Source: an uncultured SAR116 cluster alpha proteobacterium (GTDB lineage: Bacteria > Pseudomonadota > Alphaproteobacteria > Puniceispirillales > Puniceispirillaceae). From it: a stretch of 64,000 nucleotides of DNA. Below are positions 1 to 8,748 of this stretch, piece after piece. The stretch's first letter is position 1; every line of letters starts with the position of its first letter. Location of the stretch: NCBI GenBank assembly GCA_902625725.1, contig CACOCY010000008.1:40959-104958 (forward strand). The letters are read 5' to 3'. A program made the translations under genes and the position numbers. Under the pieces are notes generated by a model that saw only the letters and a list, made by a program, of their open reading frames with translations, was not told where the DNA came from and did not search any database.

Positions 1-2
1 AA

Positions 3-326
3 TTGGACAATTTTGAGTTGCTTTCTGAGCGTATCGCAAATTTTGAGGCCTCGGTTACTAATAAAAAGGGAAAGCGTAACACAGTAAAACTCCCATTAGC
101 TGGCTTTGCTCTAGCGGGACGTATTGCTATCGAATTGCTAGTCGGAATTGTTGTTGGTACATTTTTAGGTTGGTTAATAGATAGATGGCTTGAAACAACA
201 CCTTTATTTATGCTAGTTTTATTTTTTTTGGGAGCTGCTGCAGGACTTATGAATGTTTGGCGGCTTCTAACTGGGCGGGGAATGAGCGCCGGATTTTTTA
301 AAGAGTATAAGGCAAAAAAGAAGTAG
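3..326 (+). CDS. atpI: ATP synthase F0 subunit I (AtpI), 5' end possibly cut
   Basis: Small membrane protein encoded first in many F0 clusters; the family is linked to assembly of the c-ring and is not part of the catalytic core. About 107 residues are visible, with a charged N-terminus followed by two hydrophobic hairpin segments (about residues 38-60 and 66-87) containing the Gly-rich GxxxG pattern and an Asp-Arg pair (LIDRW) between them, as is usual for AtpI. The only in-frame start inside the window is a TTG at position 3, so the true start may lie upstream. It is followed 76 bases later by atpB on the same strand, which fixes the family assignment. Confidence 0.8.
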   Translation: MDNFELLSERIANFEASVTNKKGKRNTVKLPLAGFALAGRIAIELLVGIVVGTFLGWLIDRWLETTPLFMLVLFFLGAAAGLMNVWRLLTGRGMSAGFFKEYKAKKK

Positions 327-402
327 TAATGCCATAAAGTGGCAAAAAATTTAAGCTTGTCGGGATTTAAGACCCTGAAATCATTTTAGTTAGGAGTTAA
401 AA

Positions 403-1146
403 GTGCATTCGCCTGTTGAACAATTCACTATTAAAGTTCTGTATTCACTAAGCTTATTTGGTTATGATATTTCTTTTACAAACTCTAGCCTATTTATGGT
501 ACTTGCTGTATTGATTAGCGCCGGATTTTTGCTTTTTGCTATGAGGCCAGCTTCGATAATTCCCGGTAAAATTCAATGTCTTGCAGAAATGTTGTATGAA
601 TTCGTAGCTAATATTTTAGATTCTAACGTAGGCAAAGAAGGAAAACCTTACTTTCCATTTATATTTACATTGTTTTTATTTATATTGTTTACCAATCTTC
701 TTGGGTTAATTCCATATAGTTACACAGTAACTAGTCAGATTGTTGTCACATTTGCAATGGCGTTCACCATTTTTGTTGGAGTGACATTAATAGGTCTTTT
801 TAAACACGGATTACATTTTTTTTCGTTTTTTGTGCCAGAAGGGGCACCCAAAATACTACTTCCTCTAATTATATTAATTGAGGTGATATCATATTTGATA
901 AGACCAATCAGCTTGTCGGTCAGATTATTTGCTAATATGCTGGCTGGTCATACAATGTTAAAAGTTTTTGCAGGTCTTGCAGTCATGATGACGGGGGCAG
1001 GAGGGTTACTTTTTATAAGTTCCCCTTTACCATTGTTAGTTATCGTAGCTTTAACCGGATTAGAATTACTTGTAGCTATGCTGCAGGCATACGTATTTAC
1101 TATTTTGACTTGTATGTATCTGAATGACGCGTTACACCTACATTGA
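403..1146 (+). CDS. atpB: ATP synthase F0 subunit a
   Basis: Membrane subunit forming the two proton half-channels against the c-ring. It has 247 residues and several long hydrophobic helices. The penultimate-helix motif LSVRLFANMLAGH is present and carries the essential arginine (R174). The start is GTG at 403, with a good ribosome-binding site (TAGGAG, 391-396); no better ATG exists, and the N-terminus (HSPVEQF) matches alphaproteobacterial AtpB. It lies between atpI and atpE in one transcription unit. Confidence 0.96.
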   Translation: MHSPVEQFTIKVLYSLSLFGYDISFTNSSLFMVLAVLISAGFLLFAMRPASIIPGKIQCLAEMLYEFVANILDSNVGKEGKPYFPFIFTLFLFILFTNLLGLIPYSYTVTSQIVVTFAMAFTIFVGVTLIGLFKHGLHFFSFFVPEGAPKILLPLIILIEVISYLIRPISLSVRLFANMLAGHTMLKVFAGLAVMMTGAGGLLFISSPLPLLVIVALTGLELLVAMLQAYVFTILTCMYLNDALHLH

Positions 1147-1203
1147 TTGTCGAAAATAAAAGTTATAAACAAGTATAAACTCAAATTAGAAAAGGATAAT
1201 AAA

Positions 1204-1431
1204 ATGGAAGCAGAAGCTGCTAAACTAATAGGTGCTGGAATTGCTGTTGTTGCACTCGCTGGAGTGGGCGTAGGTATCGGAAATATATTTGCATCATTGA
1301 TAAGTTCAATTGCCAGAAACCCTGCTGCGCGGGATGAAGTTTTTGGCATAGGTATTCTTGGTTTTGCATTGACAGAAGCTATCGCTCTTTTTGCTCTTGT
1401 GATTGCGTTATTACTTTTATTCGTATTCTAA
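1204..1431 (+). CDS. atpE: ATP synthase F0 subunit c
   Basis: Proteolipid of the rotating c-ring, 75 residues in two transmembrane helices joined by the polar RNP loop (residues 38-40). The proton-binding acid is Glu58 in helix 2 ([10 protein letters not shown]), as in other alphaproteobacteria. The reading frame is open upstream from a TTG directly after atpB, which would add 19 basic residues. ATG at 1204 is preferred because it is preceded by AAGGA (1192-1196) and gives the normal subunit length. Confidence 0.95.
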   Translation: MEAEAAKLIGAGIAVVALAGVGVGIGNIFASLISSIARNPAARDEVFGIGILGFALTEAIALFALVIALLLLFVF

Positions 1432-1507
1432 ATATTGATTTATACTTTTCTTGATAAGTGTGTTTTCGCTGTTCACTTTGGTTAGCATTTAAAAAAGAAA
1501 AGTAAAA

Positions 1508-2116
1508 ATGGATAAAAACCAGATTATGAGAAAATATTTTTACATTAATGTAGTATTGATTGCTTCCTCCTATTGCGCGAGAAGTGCTCTGGCAGCTAGC
1601 GACAAATCTAGCGATACTGGCGGCCTTCCACAATTAGATATTTCAACTTGGCCAACACAATTGTTTTGGCTGATAATCACTTTTTCTGTTGGATACTTCT
1701 TGGTATCAACGTTTGTTATACCATCCATATCAACTGTGATTGAAAGACGTTCAAATAAATTATCTAGTGACCTAAATAACGCCAAAAAAGCACAAGAAGA
1801 TGCCAAAAACGCTTTTAGTTCGTACCAATCTTCTCTGGAAGATGCAAGGAGTCAGGCTGCAAACACTTTAGCTAAGGCAACAGAAGAAGCTAAATTAGAT
1901 ACTGCAAAACGTGAAGCAGCCATAAGCAAAAAGCTGGCTGCAAATTCAAAAAAAGCTGAGGAAAAAATTTCAAAAATTAGAGAGGAAACTCTGTCATCGC
2001 TTAACGAATTAGCTACAGATATTTCACAAAAAATTATCACAGATTTGACTCCGATAAAGGTTCAAAAGTCTGTCGTAAAGAAATATGTGTCTGCTCAATC
2101 AAGATTCCAAAACTAA
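1508..2116 (+). CDS. atpF': ATP synthase F0 subunit b'
   Basis: Peripheral stalk subunit of the b' type, found with a second b subunit in alphaproteobacteria and phototrophs. The landmark GLPQLDISTWPTQLFWL marks the start of the membrane helix (about residues 38-70); the rest is a long Ala/Lys/Glu-rich coiled coil. Ahead of the landmark is an extra stretch of about 35 residues that looks like a signal peptide (basic start, hydrophobic core, then SALAAS). A second in-frame ATG at 1526 would shorten this leader by six residues. It is followed 12 bases later by atpF. Confidence 0.92.
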   Translation: MDKNQIMRKYFYINVVLIASSYCARSALAASDKSSDTGGLPQLDISTWPTQLFWLIITFSVGYFLVSTFVIPSISTVIERRSNKLSSDLNNAKKAQEDAKNAFSSYQSSLEDARSQAANTLAKATEEAKLDTAKREAAISKKLAANSKKAEEKISKIREETLSSLNELATDISQKIITDLTPIKVQKSVVKKYVSAQSRFQN

Positions 2117-2128
2117 TGGAGCAACAAA

Positions 2129-2608
2129 ATGTATTTTGATGAATCAGCTTGGGTAGCATTAGGGTTTATAATATTTATTGCTCTTGTATGGAAAAAAGCG
2201 GGATCTGCTATTTCGGACTTACTTGATAAAAGAGTTCAAAAAATTAAAAATGACTTAGAGGAGGCGGAAGCACTCCGTGTTGAGGCTGAAAAAGAACTAA
2301 AAAAGTTTAAGAGTATGCAAGCAGAAGCAGTAAATGATGCAAAAAGAATTATATCTGATGCTCAGGAAGCAGCTAATAGAATTCGCAATGCTGCAAGTGA
2401 GAAAGCCAACGAATCAATTAAGCGAAGAGAAGAGCAGGCTAAAGCTAAGATAGCTGCAGCAGAGGCAGCTGTGCTATCTGAACTTAAAGATAAAGCAACA
2501 AATATTGCAATCTCAGCAAGCAAAGATATCTTAACTTCTGAACTGAATGCAGATATAGGTTCTTCTATAATTGATGAATCAATAACACAAATAACCGCTG
2601 CTAAATGA
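2129..2608 (+). CDS. atpF: ATP synthase F0 subunit b
   Basis: Second peripheral stalk subunit, 159 residues: one N-terminal transmembrane helix (about residues 8-24) followed by an Ala/Glu/Lys-rich helix that dimerises with b'. GGAGCAAC lies just before the ATG. It is the last gene of this F0 cluster; the F1 genes (atpHAGDC) do not follow, which agrees with the split F0/F1 arrangement common in alphaproteobacteria. A possible terminator follows, and the next gene is on the opposite strand. Confidence 0.95.
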   Translation: MYFDESAWVALGFIIFIALVWKKAGSAISDLLDKRVQKIKNDLEEAEALRVEAEKELKKFKSMQAEAVNDAKRIISDAQEAANRIRNAASEKANESIKRREEQAKAKIAAAEAAVLSELKDKATNIAISASKDILTSELNADIGSSIIDESITQITAAK

Positions 2609-2622
2609 TAAAACTTTAATTT

Positions 2623-2649
2623 GATTACAACTATTAGTAATCTGTTTTT
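2623..2649 (+). terminator. possible terminator after the F0 cluster
   Basis: Arms GATTAC and GTAATC (2623-2628 and 2637-2642) enclose an 8-base loop and are followed by a T-run at 2645-2649, 15 bases past the atpF stop. The stem is short and AT-rich, so this is a weak call. Confidence 0.4.
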
Positions 2650-2656
2650 CGGTAAG

Positions 2657-3121
2657 CTACGGTTTTAATGTTTCAGGCGCTAATGATATTACTACGCGTC
2701 CGGAAATAGGCTTTTTAATTTTAGTGTTAATTACTGGATAGATTACTTCACTGTTTTCAGGAAAAGCCATCTTAAAACTTACACTTTCATAGCTTTTAAC
2801 TTCATCTTTGGAGTTGAGCACGGCTAATAGAAGTGGTAATGTGAAAACGACTGCTTCACTTTTTTCGTTTATGTCTCTAACTATTTTTAATCCTACTTTT
2901 ATGCGCATATGAACGATATCATCTTTTTCACTGCATACGGCCGATACACCATTCAAGCGAGCCTGTGCTGTATTACCGTTCTCAAGAGTGCGAAGCGTAA
3001 CTCTACTACCCTCTTCAACAGCTGTAATGCGACTATCACATTCTAGGGGTGATGGCATCAGCGTCTCACAGCCTATTAAAAATAAGGTTAATAAAATCAG
3101 AAAGATGGACTTATTATGCAT
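2657..3121 (-). CDS. hypothetical lipoprotein
   Basis: Protein of 154 residues with a lipoprotein signal: short basic start, hydrophobic core and lipobox FLIGC with the lipidated cysteine at residue 18. The mature part is mixed charged/beta-like and contains no motif I recognise. It is convergent with atpF and divergent from ispH, so it is probably a single-gene unit. It is likely anchored in the outer or inner membrane facing the periplasm; the function is unknown. Confidence 0.7.
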   Translation of the reverse strand: MHNKSIFLILLTLFLIGCETLMPSPLECDSRITAVEEGSRVTLRTLENGNTAQARLNGVSAVCSEKDDIVHMRIKVGLKIVRDINEKSEAVVFTLPLLLAVLNSKDEVKSYESVSFKMAFPENSEVIYPVINTKIKKPISGRVVISLAPETLKP

Positions 3122-3195
3122 AAGATGGCCTTTATTTTACATTTTTTGAGTGTCTTCAATTGACCTTTATGACGTTATCGCGCAAATAAGTCATT

Positions 3196-4143
3196 ATGAG
3201 AAGACAAAAAAAAACAATTTTGCTTGCTTCACCCCGCGGTTTTTGCGCAGGGGTGGAACGTGCTATCGAAATCGTTGAGAGAGCATTACAGAAATTTGGA
3301 CCGCCAGTATATGTAAGACACGAAATAGTGCATAATAAATTTGTAGTGAATGAACTTGCAAAGAAAGGGGCCATTTTTGTTGATGAGCTTGATGAGGTGC
3401 CAAAAGGGGCTACTGTGATTTTTTCAGCTCATGGTGTTTCAAAATCTATAAAAGAACAAGCCAAGATACAAAACATGTTTGCAATTGATGCTACCTGCCC
3501 GTTGGTAACTAAAGTACACAACGAAGCATCGCGTCACCACCGCAAGGGGAGACACACGCTCTTAATTGGACACGCTGGCCACCCAGAAGTGGAGGGAACA
3601 ATGGGTCAAGTGCCAGAAGGGACTATGACACTTATAGAGACATTGTCAGACGCAAGAAATTTTAACCCACCAATATCTGACGGTCTTGCATTTGCCACTC
3701 AAACAACTCTGTCTGTCGATGACACATCTGAGATAATTTCAATTCTTCAACATAGATTTCCAGAAATTACAGGACCTAGTGGAGAGGATATCTGTTATGC
3801 AACCACCAACAGACAAAACGCTGTAAAAAAACTAGCGGCAAAAACTGAATATTTTATTATTGTTGGGGCAGATAACTCTTCAAACTCCAAGAGGCTTGTG
3901 GAGGTTGCGCTCAAATTTGGTGCTAAAAACGCAGTTTTAATCCCAGATGCAAATTCGCTCAAATTAAATGAATTGCGCAATGTCTCAGTCGTATCAATCT
4001 CGTCTGGTGCTTCTGTTCCTGACATATTAATCGATGAGGTGTTGAAAAAATTAGATCAAGAGTTTGACATATCTATCAAAATAGAAAGTTCAATAAAAGA
4101 AGACGTATATTTTAACTTGCCCCCGATATTGAGAACAAGATAA
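3196..4143 (+). CDS. ispH: 4-hydroxy-3-methylbut-2-enyl diphosphate reductase
   Basis: Last enzyme of the non-mevalonate (MEP) isoprenoid pathway, converting HMBPP to IPP and DMAPP with a 4Fe-4S cluster. The three cluster cysteines are visible: C17 (RGFCAG), C101 (DATCP) and C200 (GEDICYATTNRQ). Other family signatures present are HPEVEGTMGQ and ATQTTLS. The length of 315 residues is normal. thrB starts six bases after its stop and rnhA follows, so the three genes are probably cotranscribed. Confidence 0.97.
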   Translation: MRRQKKTILLASPRGFCAGVERAIEIVERALQKFGPPVYVRHEIVHNKFVVNELAKKGAIFVDELDEVPKGATVIFSAHGVSKSIKEQAKIQNMFAIDATCPLVTKVHNEASRHHRKGRHTLLIGHAGHPEVEGTMGQVPEGTMTLIETLSDARNFNPPISDGLAFATQTTLSVDDTSEIISILQHRFPEITGPSGEDICYATTNRQNAVKKLAAKTEYFIIVGADNSSNSKRLVEVALKFGAKNAVLIPDANSLKLNELRNVSVVSISSGASVPDILIDEVLKKLDQEFDISIKIESSIKEDVYFNLPPILRTR

Positions 4144-4149
4144 TCAAAT

Positions 4150-5109
4150 ATGGCTGTATATACCTCCGTTTCCAATAAAGACCTGTCAGATTTTCTCAAA
4201 AATTATCAAATTGGCGAAGTGATAAGCCTTACAGAAATTTCAGAAGGCGTAGAAAATTCAAACTTCCTCTTAAAAACAACTTTCAACAGCTATATTCTCA
4301 CTCTTTATGAAAAAAGAGTGAATGTTGAAGACTTACCCTTTTTCATGAATTTAATTAGTGAATTATTTAAAAATGGAGTTAGTTGTCCAAGACCAATATC
4401 AAATTTATATGGCAACATAATAAACAGATGTGCTGGTAAATATGCCACTATTGTAACTTTTCTTGATGGGAAGACAGCAAAGTTCACAAATCTAGAAAGA
4501 TGCTCACAACTTGGTACAGCGCTAGCGAGGCTACACTTAACTACCTTTAAAACAAGCTTGCATAGGAAAAATATGCTTGGACCTGAAAATTGGCTTACAA
4601 TCCTAGATGAAACCAATGACGAAAACTCGAATTTACCTTCAGACTTAAAACAAGAAGCTTTTCAACACATTGGGCATATCGTTAAGAGCTGGCCTGTTTC
4701 TCTTCCAGAAGGGATAATACATGCTGACTTATTTCCGAATAATGCCATGTTTATTAACGATAAACTTACAGGTATTATTGATTTTTATTTTGCTTGCAAT
4801 GATTTTTATGCCTATGACTTAGCTATTTGCCTAAATAGCTGGTGCTTTGAAAGTGACACGAATTTTAATACGGAAAAAGCAAAAATGCTAATAAATAGCT
4901 ATCAGAAAATAAGAAAATTAAGGAAAGACGAGATAAGCGCATTACCTATTCTGACACAAGGAGCGGCAGCACGTTTTTTTGTCACACGCTATTACGATTG
5001 GCACCATACGCCAACGGATGCATTGGTAAAAAAACATGATCCAATTGAATATTGGAATAAAATCACTTTCCTGAAATCTAATTTTAATCTCAATTTATTT
5101 GGGTTCTAA
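4150..5109 (+). CDS. thrB: homoserine kinase (APH-fold ThrB)
   Basis: Phosphorylates homoserine in threonine biosynthesis. This is the aminoglycoside-phosphotransferase-fold form used by alphaproteobacteria and pseudomonads rather than the GHMP form. Visible motifs are the catalytic HADLFPNN (H191, D193, N198) and the metal-binding Asp in GIIDFYFAC (D211). The length of 319 residues is typical. It sits between ispH and rnhA with gaps of only a few bases; the partner threonine synthase gene thrC is at 8.7-10.2 kb on the other strand. Confidence 0.93.
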   Translation: MAVYTSVSNKDLSDFLKNYQIGEVISLTEISEGVENSNFLLKTTFNSYILTLYEKRVNVEDLPFFMNLISELFKNGVSCPRPISNLYGNIINRCAGKYATIVTFLDGKTAKFTNLERCSQLGTALARLHLTTFKTSLHRKNMLGPENWLTILDETNDENSNLPSDLKQEAFQHIGHIVKSWPVSLPEGIIHADLFPNNAMFINDKLTGIIDFYFACNDFYAYDLAICLNSWCFESDTNFNTEKAKMLINSYQKIRKLRKDEISALPILTQGAAARFFVTRYYDWHHTPTDALVKKHDPIEYWNKITFLKSNFNLNLFGF

Positions 5110-5111
5110 GG

Positions 5112-5564
5112 ATGAAGAAAAGAACAATATTATATACTGATGGTGCTTGTTTAGGAAATCCTGGCGCGGGTGGATGGGCTAGTATTTTAGTTTATAAAAA
5201 TCATAGAAAGATATTATCAGGAAACGAAGCAGATACAACAAACAATAGAATGGAACTAATCGCGGTTATCAAGGGTTTGTCAGCTCTAAAAAGGCCAGTC
5301 AATATTACAATCGTAACAGACAGTAAATATGTAATGGATGGAATTGATAAATGGATTACTAATTGGAAACAAAACAACTGGAAAACGGCTGCTAAAAAAG
5401 CAGTGAAAAATAAAGATCTTTGGATCAAACTCGATGAACTCTGCAGTCTACACCAAGTTGACTGGCAATGGATTAAGGGGCACTCTGGTCATGCGGAAAA
5501 TGAAGAGTGTGACCAGATAGCACAAACTGAAGCACGCCGCATGCAAATAACGTTTCCAAACTAA
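5112..5564 (+). CDS. rnhA: ribonuclease HI
   Basis: Degrades the RNA strand of RNA:DNA hybrids. The full catalytic set is present at the same numbering as E. coli RNase HI: D10 (YTDGAC), E48 (NRMELI), D70 (TDSKYV) and D134 (EECDQIA), with the conserved His in KGHSGH. It has 150 residues. It starts two bases after the thrB stop, and its last four bases overlap the end of the convergent peroxiredoxin gene. Confidence 0.97.
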   Translation: MKKRTILYTDGACLGNPGAGGWASILVYKNHRKILSGNEADTTNNRMELIAVIKGLSALKRPVNITIVTDSKYVMDGIDKWITNWKQNNWKTAAKKAVKNKDLWIKLDELCSLHQVDWQWIKGHSGHAENEECDQIAQTEARRMQITFPN

Positions 5565-6046
5565 TGAGAAACAACTGATAAAAGAGATTTTGCATCAGAC
5601 ACCTCAAATGCTTTCGGTTTCTCTTTGAAAAAGTGAGTTATAATTCCGTCATTTACAATTAATGCACTTCTTGAAGCCCTAACACCTAAAACTGGCCCCA
5701 TGTCTGTTGTAAGGCCAAGCACGTCAGAAAACATATATCTACTGTCAGCAAATAAATCGATTAATCCGTTAGCTCCCTGTTGTTCTGCCCAAGCAAGCAT
5801 TACATGAGCATCGTTCACAGCGATACAAGCTATAGCATCAACCCCCGCAGCTTTAAATGCATCATGAAGCTCAATATATCCTGGCAAATGCTTTTCAGAG
5901 CAAGTTGGTGTAAATGCGCCAGGAATAGAAATAAGAATTATTTTTCTAGATTTAAAATATGTTTCAGTATTTATTACATCTAAACCTTCTGCTGTTTTAG
6001 TTGTGATTTCAAGCTTAGGAATTCTACTTCCGATAGTTAGAGTCAT
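5561..6046 (-). CDS. peroxiredoxin of the Prx5 type
   Basis: Thiol peroxidase of the AhpC/Prx5 subfamily, 161 residues. The peroxidatic cysteine is C49 in PGAFTPTCSEKHLPGY, the signature of the Prx5 group; the supporting Arg is in the GVRASRSALI strand. There is no fused glutaredoxin domain. It lies 35 bases downstream of the DsbD-type gene on the same strand, so both may be expressed together as thiol redox functions. It is probably cytoplasmic, since no signal peptide is visible. Confidence 0.92.
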   Translation of the reverse strand: MTLTIGSRIPKLEITTKTAEGLDVINTETYFKSRKIILISIPGAFTPTCSEKHLPGYIELHDAFKAAGVDAIACIAVNDAHVMLAWAEQQGANGLIDLFADSRYMFSDVLGLTTDMGPVLGVRASRSALIVNDGIITHFFKEKPKAFEVSDAKSLLSVVSH

Positions 6047-6081
6047 TTAATAACTTTCCTTAGTTGTTTTTAATTCGTAAA

Positions 6082-7995
6082 TCATTCAGAACTCGCCTTT
6101 TCTATCGAGGATAATAAACGTTTTGCTGTTAATATTTCGGGCAATATAATTGGTTTTTCCAGCTGAGGCGAAAATATAATGTCAAATGGAATTCCAAATC
6201 TTTCATGCATTGCAAGAAAAGCTGCGATTTCATCGTTAGTATTTGTCCAGTCCGCCTCTAATAGAATAAATTCGGCTTGCTGAAAAGCATTTAATATTTC
6301 TTTTGTTTCTAATACAGAAATTTTATTTACCTTACAAGTAATGCACCAATCTGCAGTAACATCAACAAAAACAGGTTGCCCTGTTTTAATTGCTTCCTTC
6401 ATTACTTCTTTTGACCATGGTCGATAATTTTCTGAACCAGTATTTTCTATTCCAACACGCCAACCCACAAGGTGAGTAAACACCCATAAAATCCAAATCA
6501 GAGTTCCCATAAGAAGAAAAGCGGATACCTGTTTGACCCTTATCATCCAATAACCAGAATTCGGCAAGAATGAAGTAAGTGAAGGTGCTACAGCAAAAAT
6601 AAGCCAAGGCACAGAAAGTCCCAGTCCCATAACTAGAAGAACACTGAACAAAACTAGATTACTACCTGAAAATGCAAATGCAGCGGCAGTCCCTACAAAT
6701 GGAGCTGAACACGGGGTTGCAAGTATAGTAGCTAGCATTCCTGAAAAAAAATCTTGTCTATACCCCTTTTTGCCCAAAACAAAGGAGGATAGTTTAACAG
6801 CAATTTTGGGAACGGGTAAATAAAACCAATCAAGCAACGATGCAATAAATAAAGCTAGAACAAGAGAGATTATGCCAAGAAATATCGGGTTTTGAAACTG
6901 AATTCCCCAACCTATTTGATACCCAATATTCCTCAAAATCAGTAAGACTAATGAAAGCAAAAAGAAACTTGCCAGAATACCGAGTGCTGTTACTAAAAAA
7001 TGTTTTCGAACCTCCTTGAACGATTTGCTAGCCGACCCAAGAAAAGTAGCGACTTTCAAAGATAAAATCGGCAAAACACAAGGCATGAAATTAAGTATAA
7101 ACCCGCCAATAAAACTGATCGTCAATATAGGAATAAAACTGCTCAAAAATGTATTTTCCGATTTGAAATCAAATCCCGCATTAAGCAGCGTTCTTTTGAC
7201 TTCCTTGTATTCTTGACCAGAAATTATGGTTAAAGTTAATTCCTGCCCAAATAATGATTCTGGATTTTGTATTCCATTTATATTAACTTCAGCTAATAAT
7301 CCGTGGTTTGACTGTCTAATTACAACAGGTTTTGAAAAGCTATAACCCTTAATATTCGTTTCAATAAAAATATCGTTTAATTTTTTATCTATTACGTCAA
7401 TATCAATGATTATTTTTCTATCTACGGGATTTAAACTGATAGATTTGATGTCGATATTAGGACCGGTTGTCTTAGAAGGAACTTTTGCTTTAGCAAATGC
7501 TATTTCTTGAGCATGTATACTAGGCGACGCTTCACCTTCAGGAAGAAACAAACTAATTCTGCCTGTTATTGGCACACATATATCGGAGCAAACAAGTGCA
7601 TCCAAAAAGCCTCTAAAAGAAAATTCTGCTCCAGTACTAGGATGTTCTATGGCCAGAGGAAGTAGTACTCTTCCTGAATAACCAAATGTATCGATGCCTA
7701 ATATTGAAAAACGCTCTGGCAACGGCCAAAAACGTCTTATGCTTTGTTCATGGTTTTCAGCTTCTAAAAGAGGCGGGATCCCTGCATCACCAGGACTTCG
7801 CCAATATACCTTCCAACCAGGTTTGAGTTGAAACTCTAAAGCTGCTGGAATTATTTTTAACTCTCCCGAAGCTATCGTACTACTTATAAGCCGTACTTTT
7901 GCATAATCGTTCTCTAACCATGGGCCTTCAGCCGCCTGTGAAGACGCTAAACTACCATAAATAAGACAAAATAAAATAATAATATACTGTTTCAT
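6082..7995 (-). CDS. thiol:disulfide interchange protein, DsbD/ScsB family
   Basis: Moves electrons from cytoplasmic thioredoxin across the inner membrane to periplasmic targets. The 637 residues show a signal peptide ending near SSQAAEG, an N-terminal periplasmic domain with a Cys pair (CSDIC near residue 140), a roughly eight-helix core with the paired membrane cysteines (NFMPCVLP and ATPCSAPF), and a C-terminal thioredoxin-like domain with C551-I-T-C554. Domain order matches the ScsB-like branch rather than short CcdA. The peroxiredoxin gene follows 35 bases downstream. Confidence 0.92.
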   Translation of the reverse strand: MKQYIIILFCLIYGSLASSQAAEGPWLENDYAKVRLISSTIASGELKIIPAALEFQLKPGWKVYWRSPGDAGIPPLLEAENHEQSIRRFWPLPERFSILGIDTFGYSGRVLLPLAIEHPSTGAEFSFRGFLDALVCSDICVPITGRISLFLPEGEASPSIHAQEIAFAKAKVPSKTTGPNIDIKSISLNPVDRKIIIDIDVIDKKLNDIFIETNIKGYSFSKPVVIRQSNHGLLAEVNINGIQNPESLFGQELTLTIISGQEYKEVKRTLLNAGFDFKSENTFLSSFIPILTISFIGGFILNFMPCVLPILSLKVATFLGSASKSFKEVRKHFLVTALGILASFFLLSLVLLILRNIGYQIGWGIQFQNPIFLGIISLVLALFIASLLDWFYLPVPKIAVKLSSFVLGKKGYRQDFFSGMLATILATPCSAPFVGTAAAFAFSGSNLVLFSVLLVMGLGLSVPWLIFAVAPSLTSFLPNSGYWMIRVKQVSAFLLMGTLIWILWVFTHLVGWRVGIENTGSENYRPWSKEVMKEAIKTGQPVFVDVTADWCITCKVNKISVLETKEILNAFQQAEFILLEADWTNTNDEIAAFLAMHERFGIPFDIIFSPQLEKPIILPEILTAKRLLSSIEKASSE

Positions 7996-8108
7996 TTCTA
8001 TCTTACATAAGGTTAAAAAATTATTTGTCAGCCTTTTTGTAACAAAATATGATTTTTAATTAACGTTTTTTTGCATAAAAGATTGCCGGAACAAACAAGT
8101 AAGCTAAT

Positions 8109-8699
8109 ATGTTAACTATGGAAAGAAAAAAAACATCCCTTTTATTTACTGAACTTGTGGGACATTTTCTTATTGCAACTCCGCAGATGAATGACCCTCG
8201 TTTTCACCAAGCTGTTATATTTATGTGTAAACATGACAAACAAACCGCAATGGGATTAATAATTAACAAACCAAAACTAAATTTTACATTCTCCAACCTT
8301 ACCGAAAAACTAAGTTTTATTAAACCAAGATTTGAACAAAATAGATTAATTTATTCAGGTGGACCCATTGAAGACAACCGTGGTTACATATTACATTCTG
8401 AAGAACATTTGATGCCAGATTCAATAAAAATTACAGATGCAATTGCGATGTCCATGCAATTAGACATGTTATCTGAGATCGCCGATGGGGTTGGTCCGGC
8501 TCAATTTAAAATTATGCTTGGATACACTGGTTGGGCGGCTGGTCAATTGGAACAAGAATTACGTGAAAATATGTGGATACATGTACCTGCTTCTCCAGAA
8601 ATTATCTTTACTGATAATACAGACTCAACATGGAAAAATGCACTAGGTCATTTCGGATTTAATGCAAGTAACCTTTCTCCTCAATCTGGATGGGTTTAG
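8109..8699 (+). CDS. YqgE/AlgH family protein (UPF0301)
   Basis: Protein of 196 residues with typical family signatures: GHFLIATPQMNDPRF near the N-terminus, then AMGLIINKP, YSGGP and LGYTGWAAGQLEQEL. The biochemical role of the family is not settled; some members affect expression of other genes. Two ATGs, at 8109 and 8118, are possible starts. It is transcribed divergently from the dsbD-like gene, with which yqgE is often neighboured in alphaproteobacteria. Confidence 0.92.
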   Translation: MLTMERKKTSLLFTELVGHFLIATPQMNDPRFHQAVIFMCKHDKQTAMGLIINKPKLNFTFSNLTEKLSFIKPRFEQNRLIYSGGPIEDNRGYILHSEEHLMPDSIKITDAIAMSMQLDMLSEIADGVGPAQFKIMLGYTGWAAGQLEQELRENMWIHVPASPEIIFTDNTDSTWKNALGHFGFNASNLSPQSGWV

Positions 8700-8748
8700 A
8701 AATATCTTCATTTGTCTATTATGAAAAAATTTTTTAAGTATTGGTAAT

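Noticed and set aside
948..1349. 133-codon minus-strand ORF opposite atpB-atpE
   Set aside because: Lies entirely opposite two certain F0 genes; its Ala/Ile/Pro-rich translation is a mirror of their codons.
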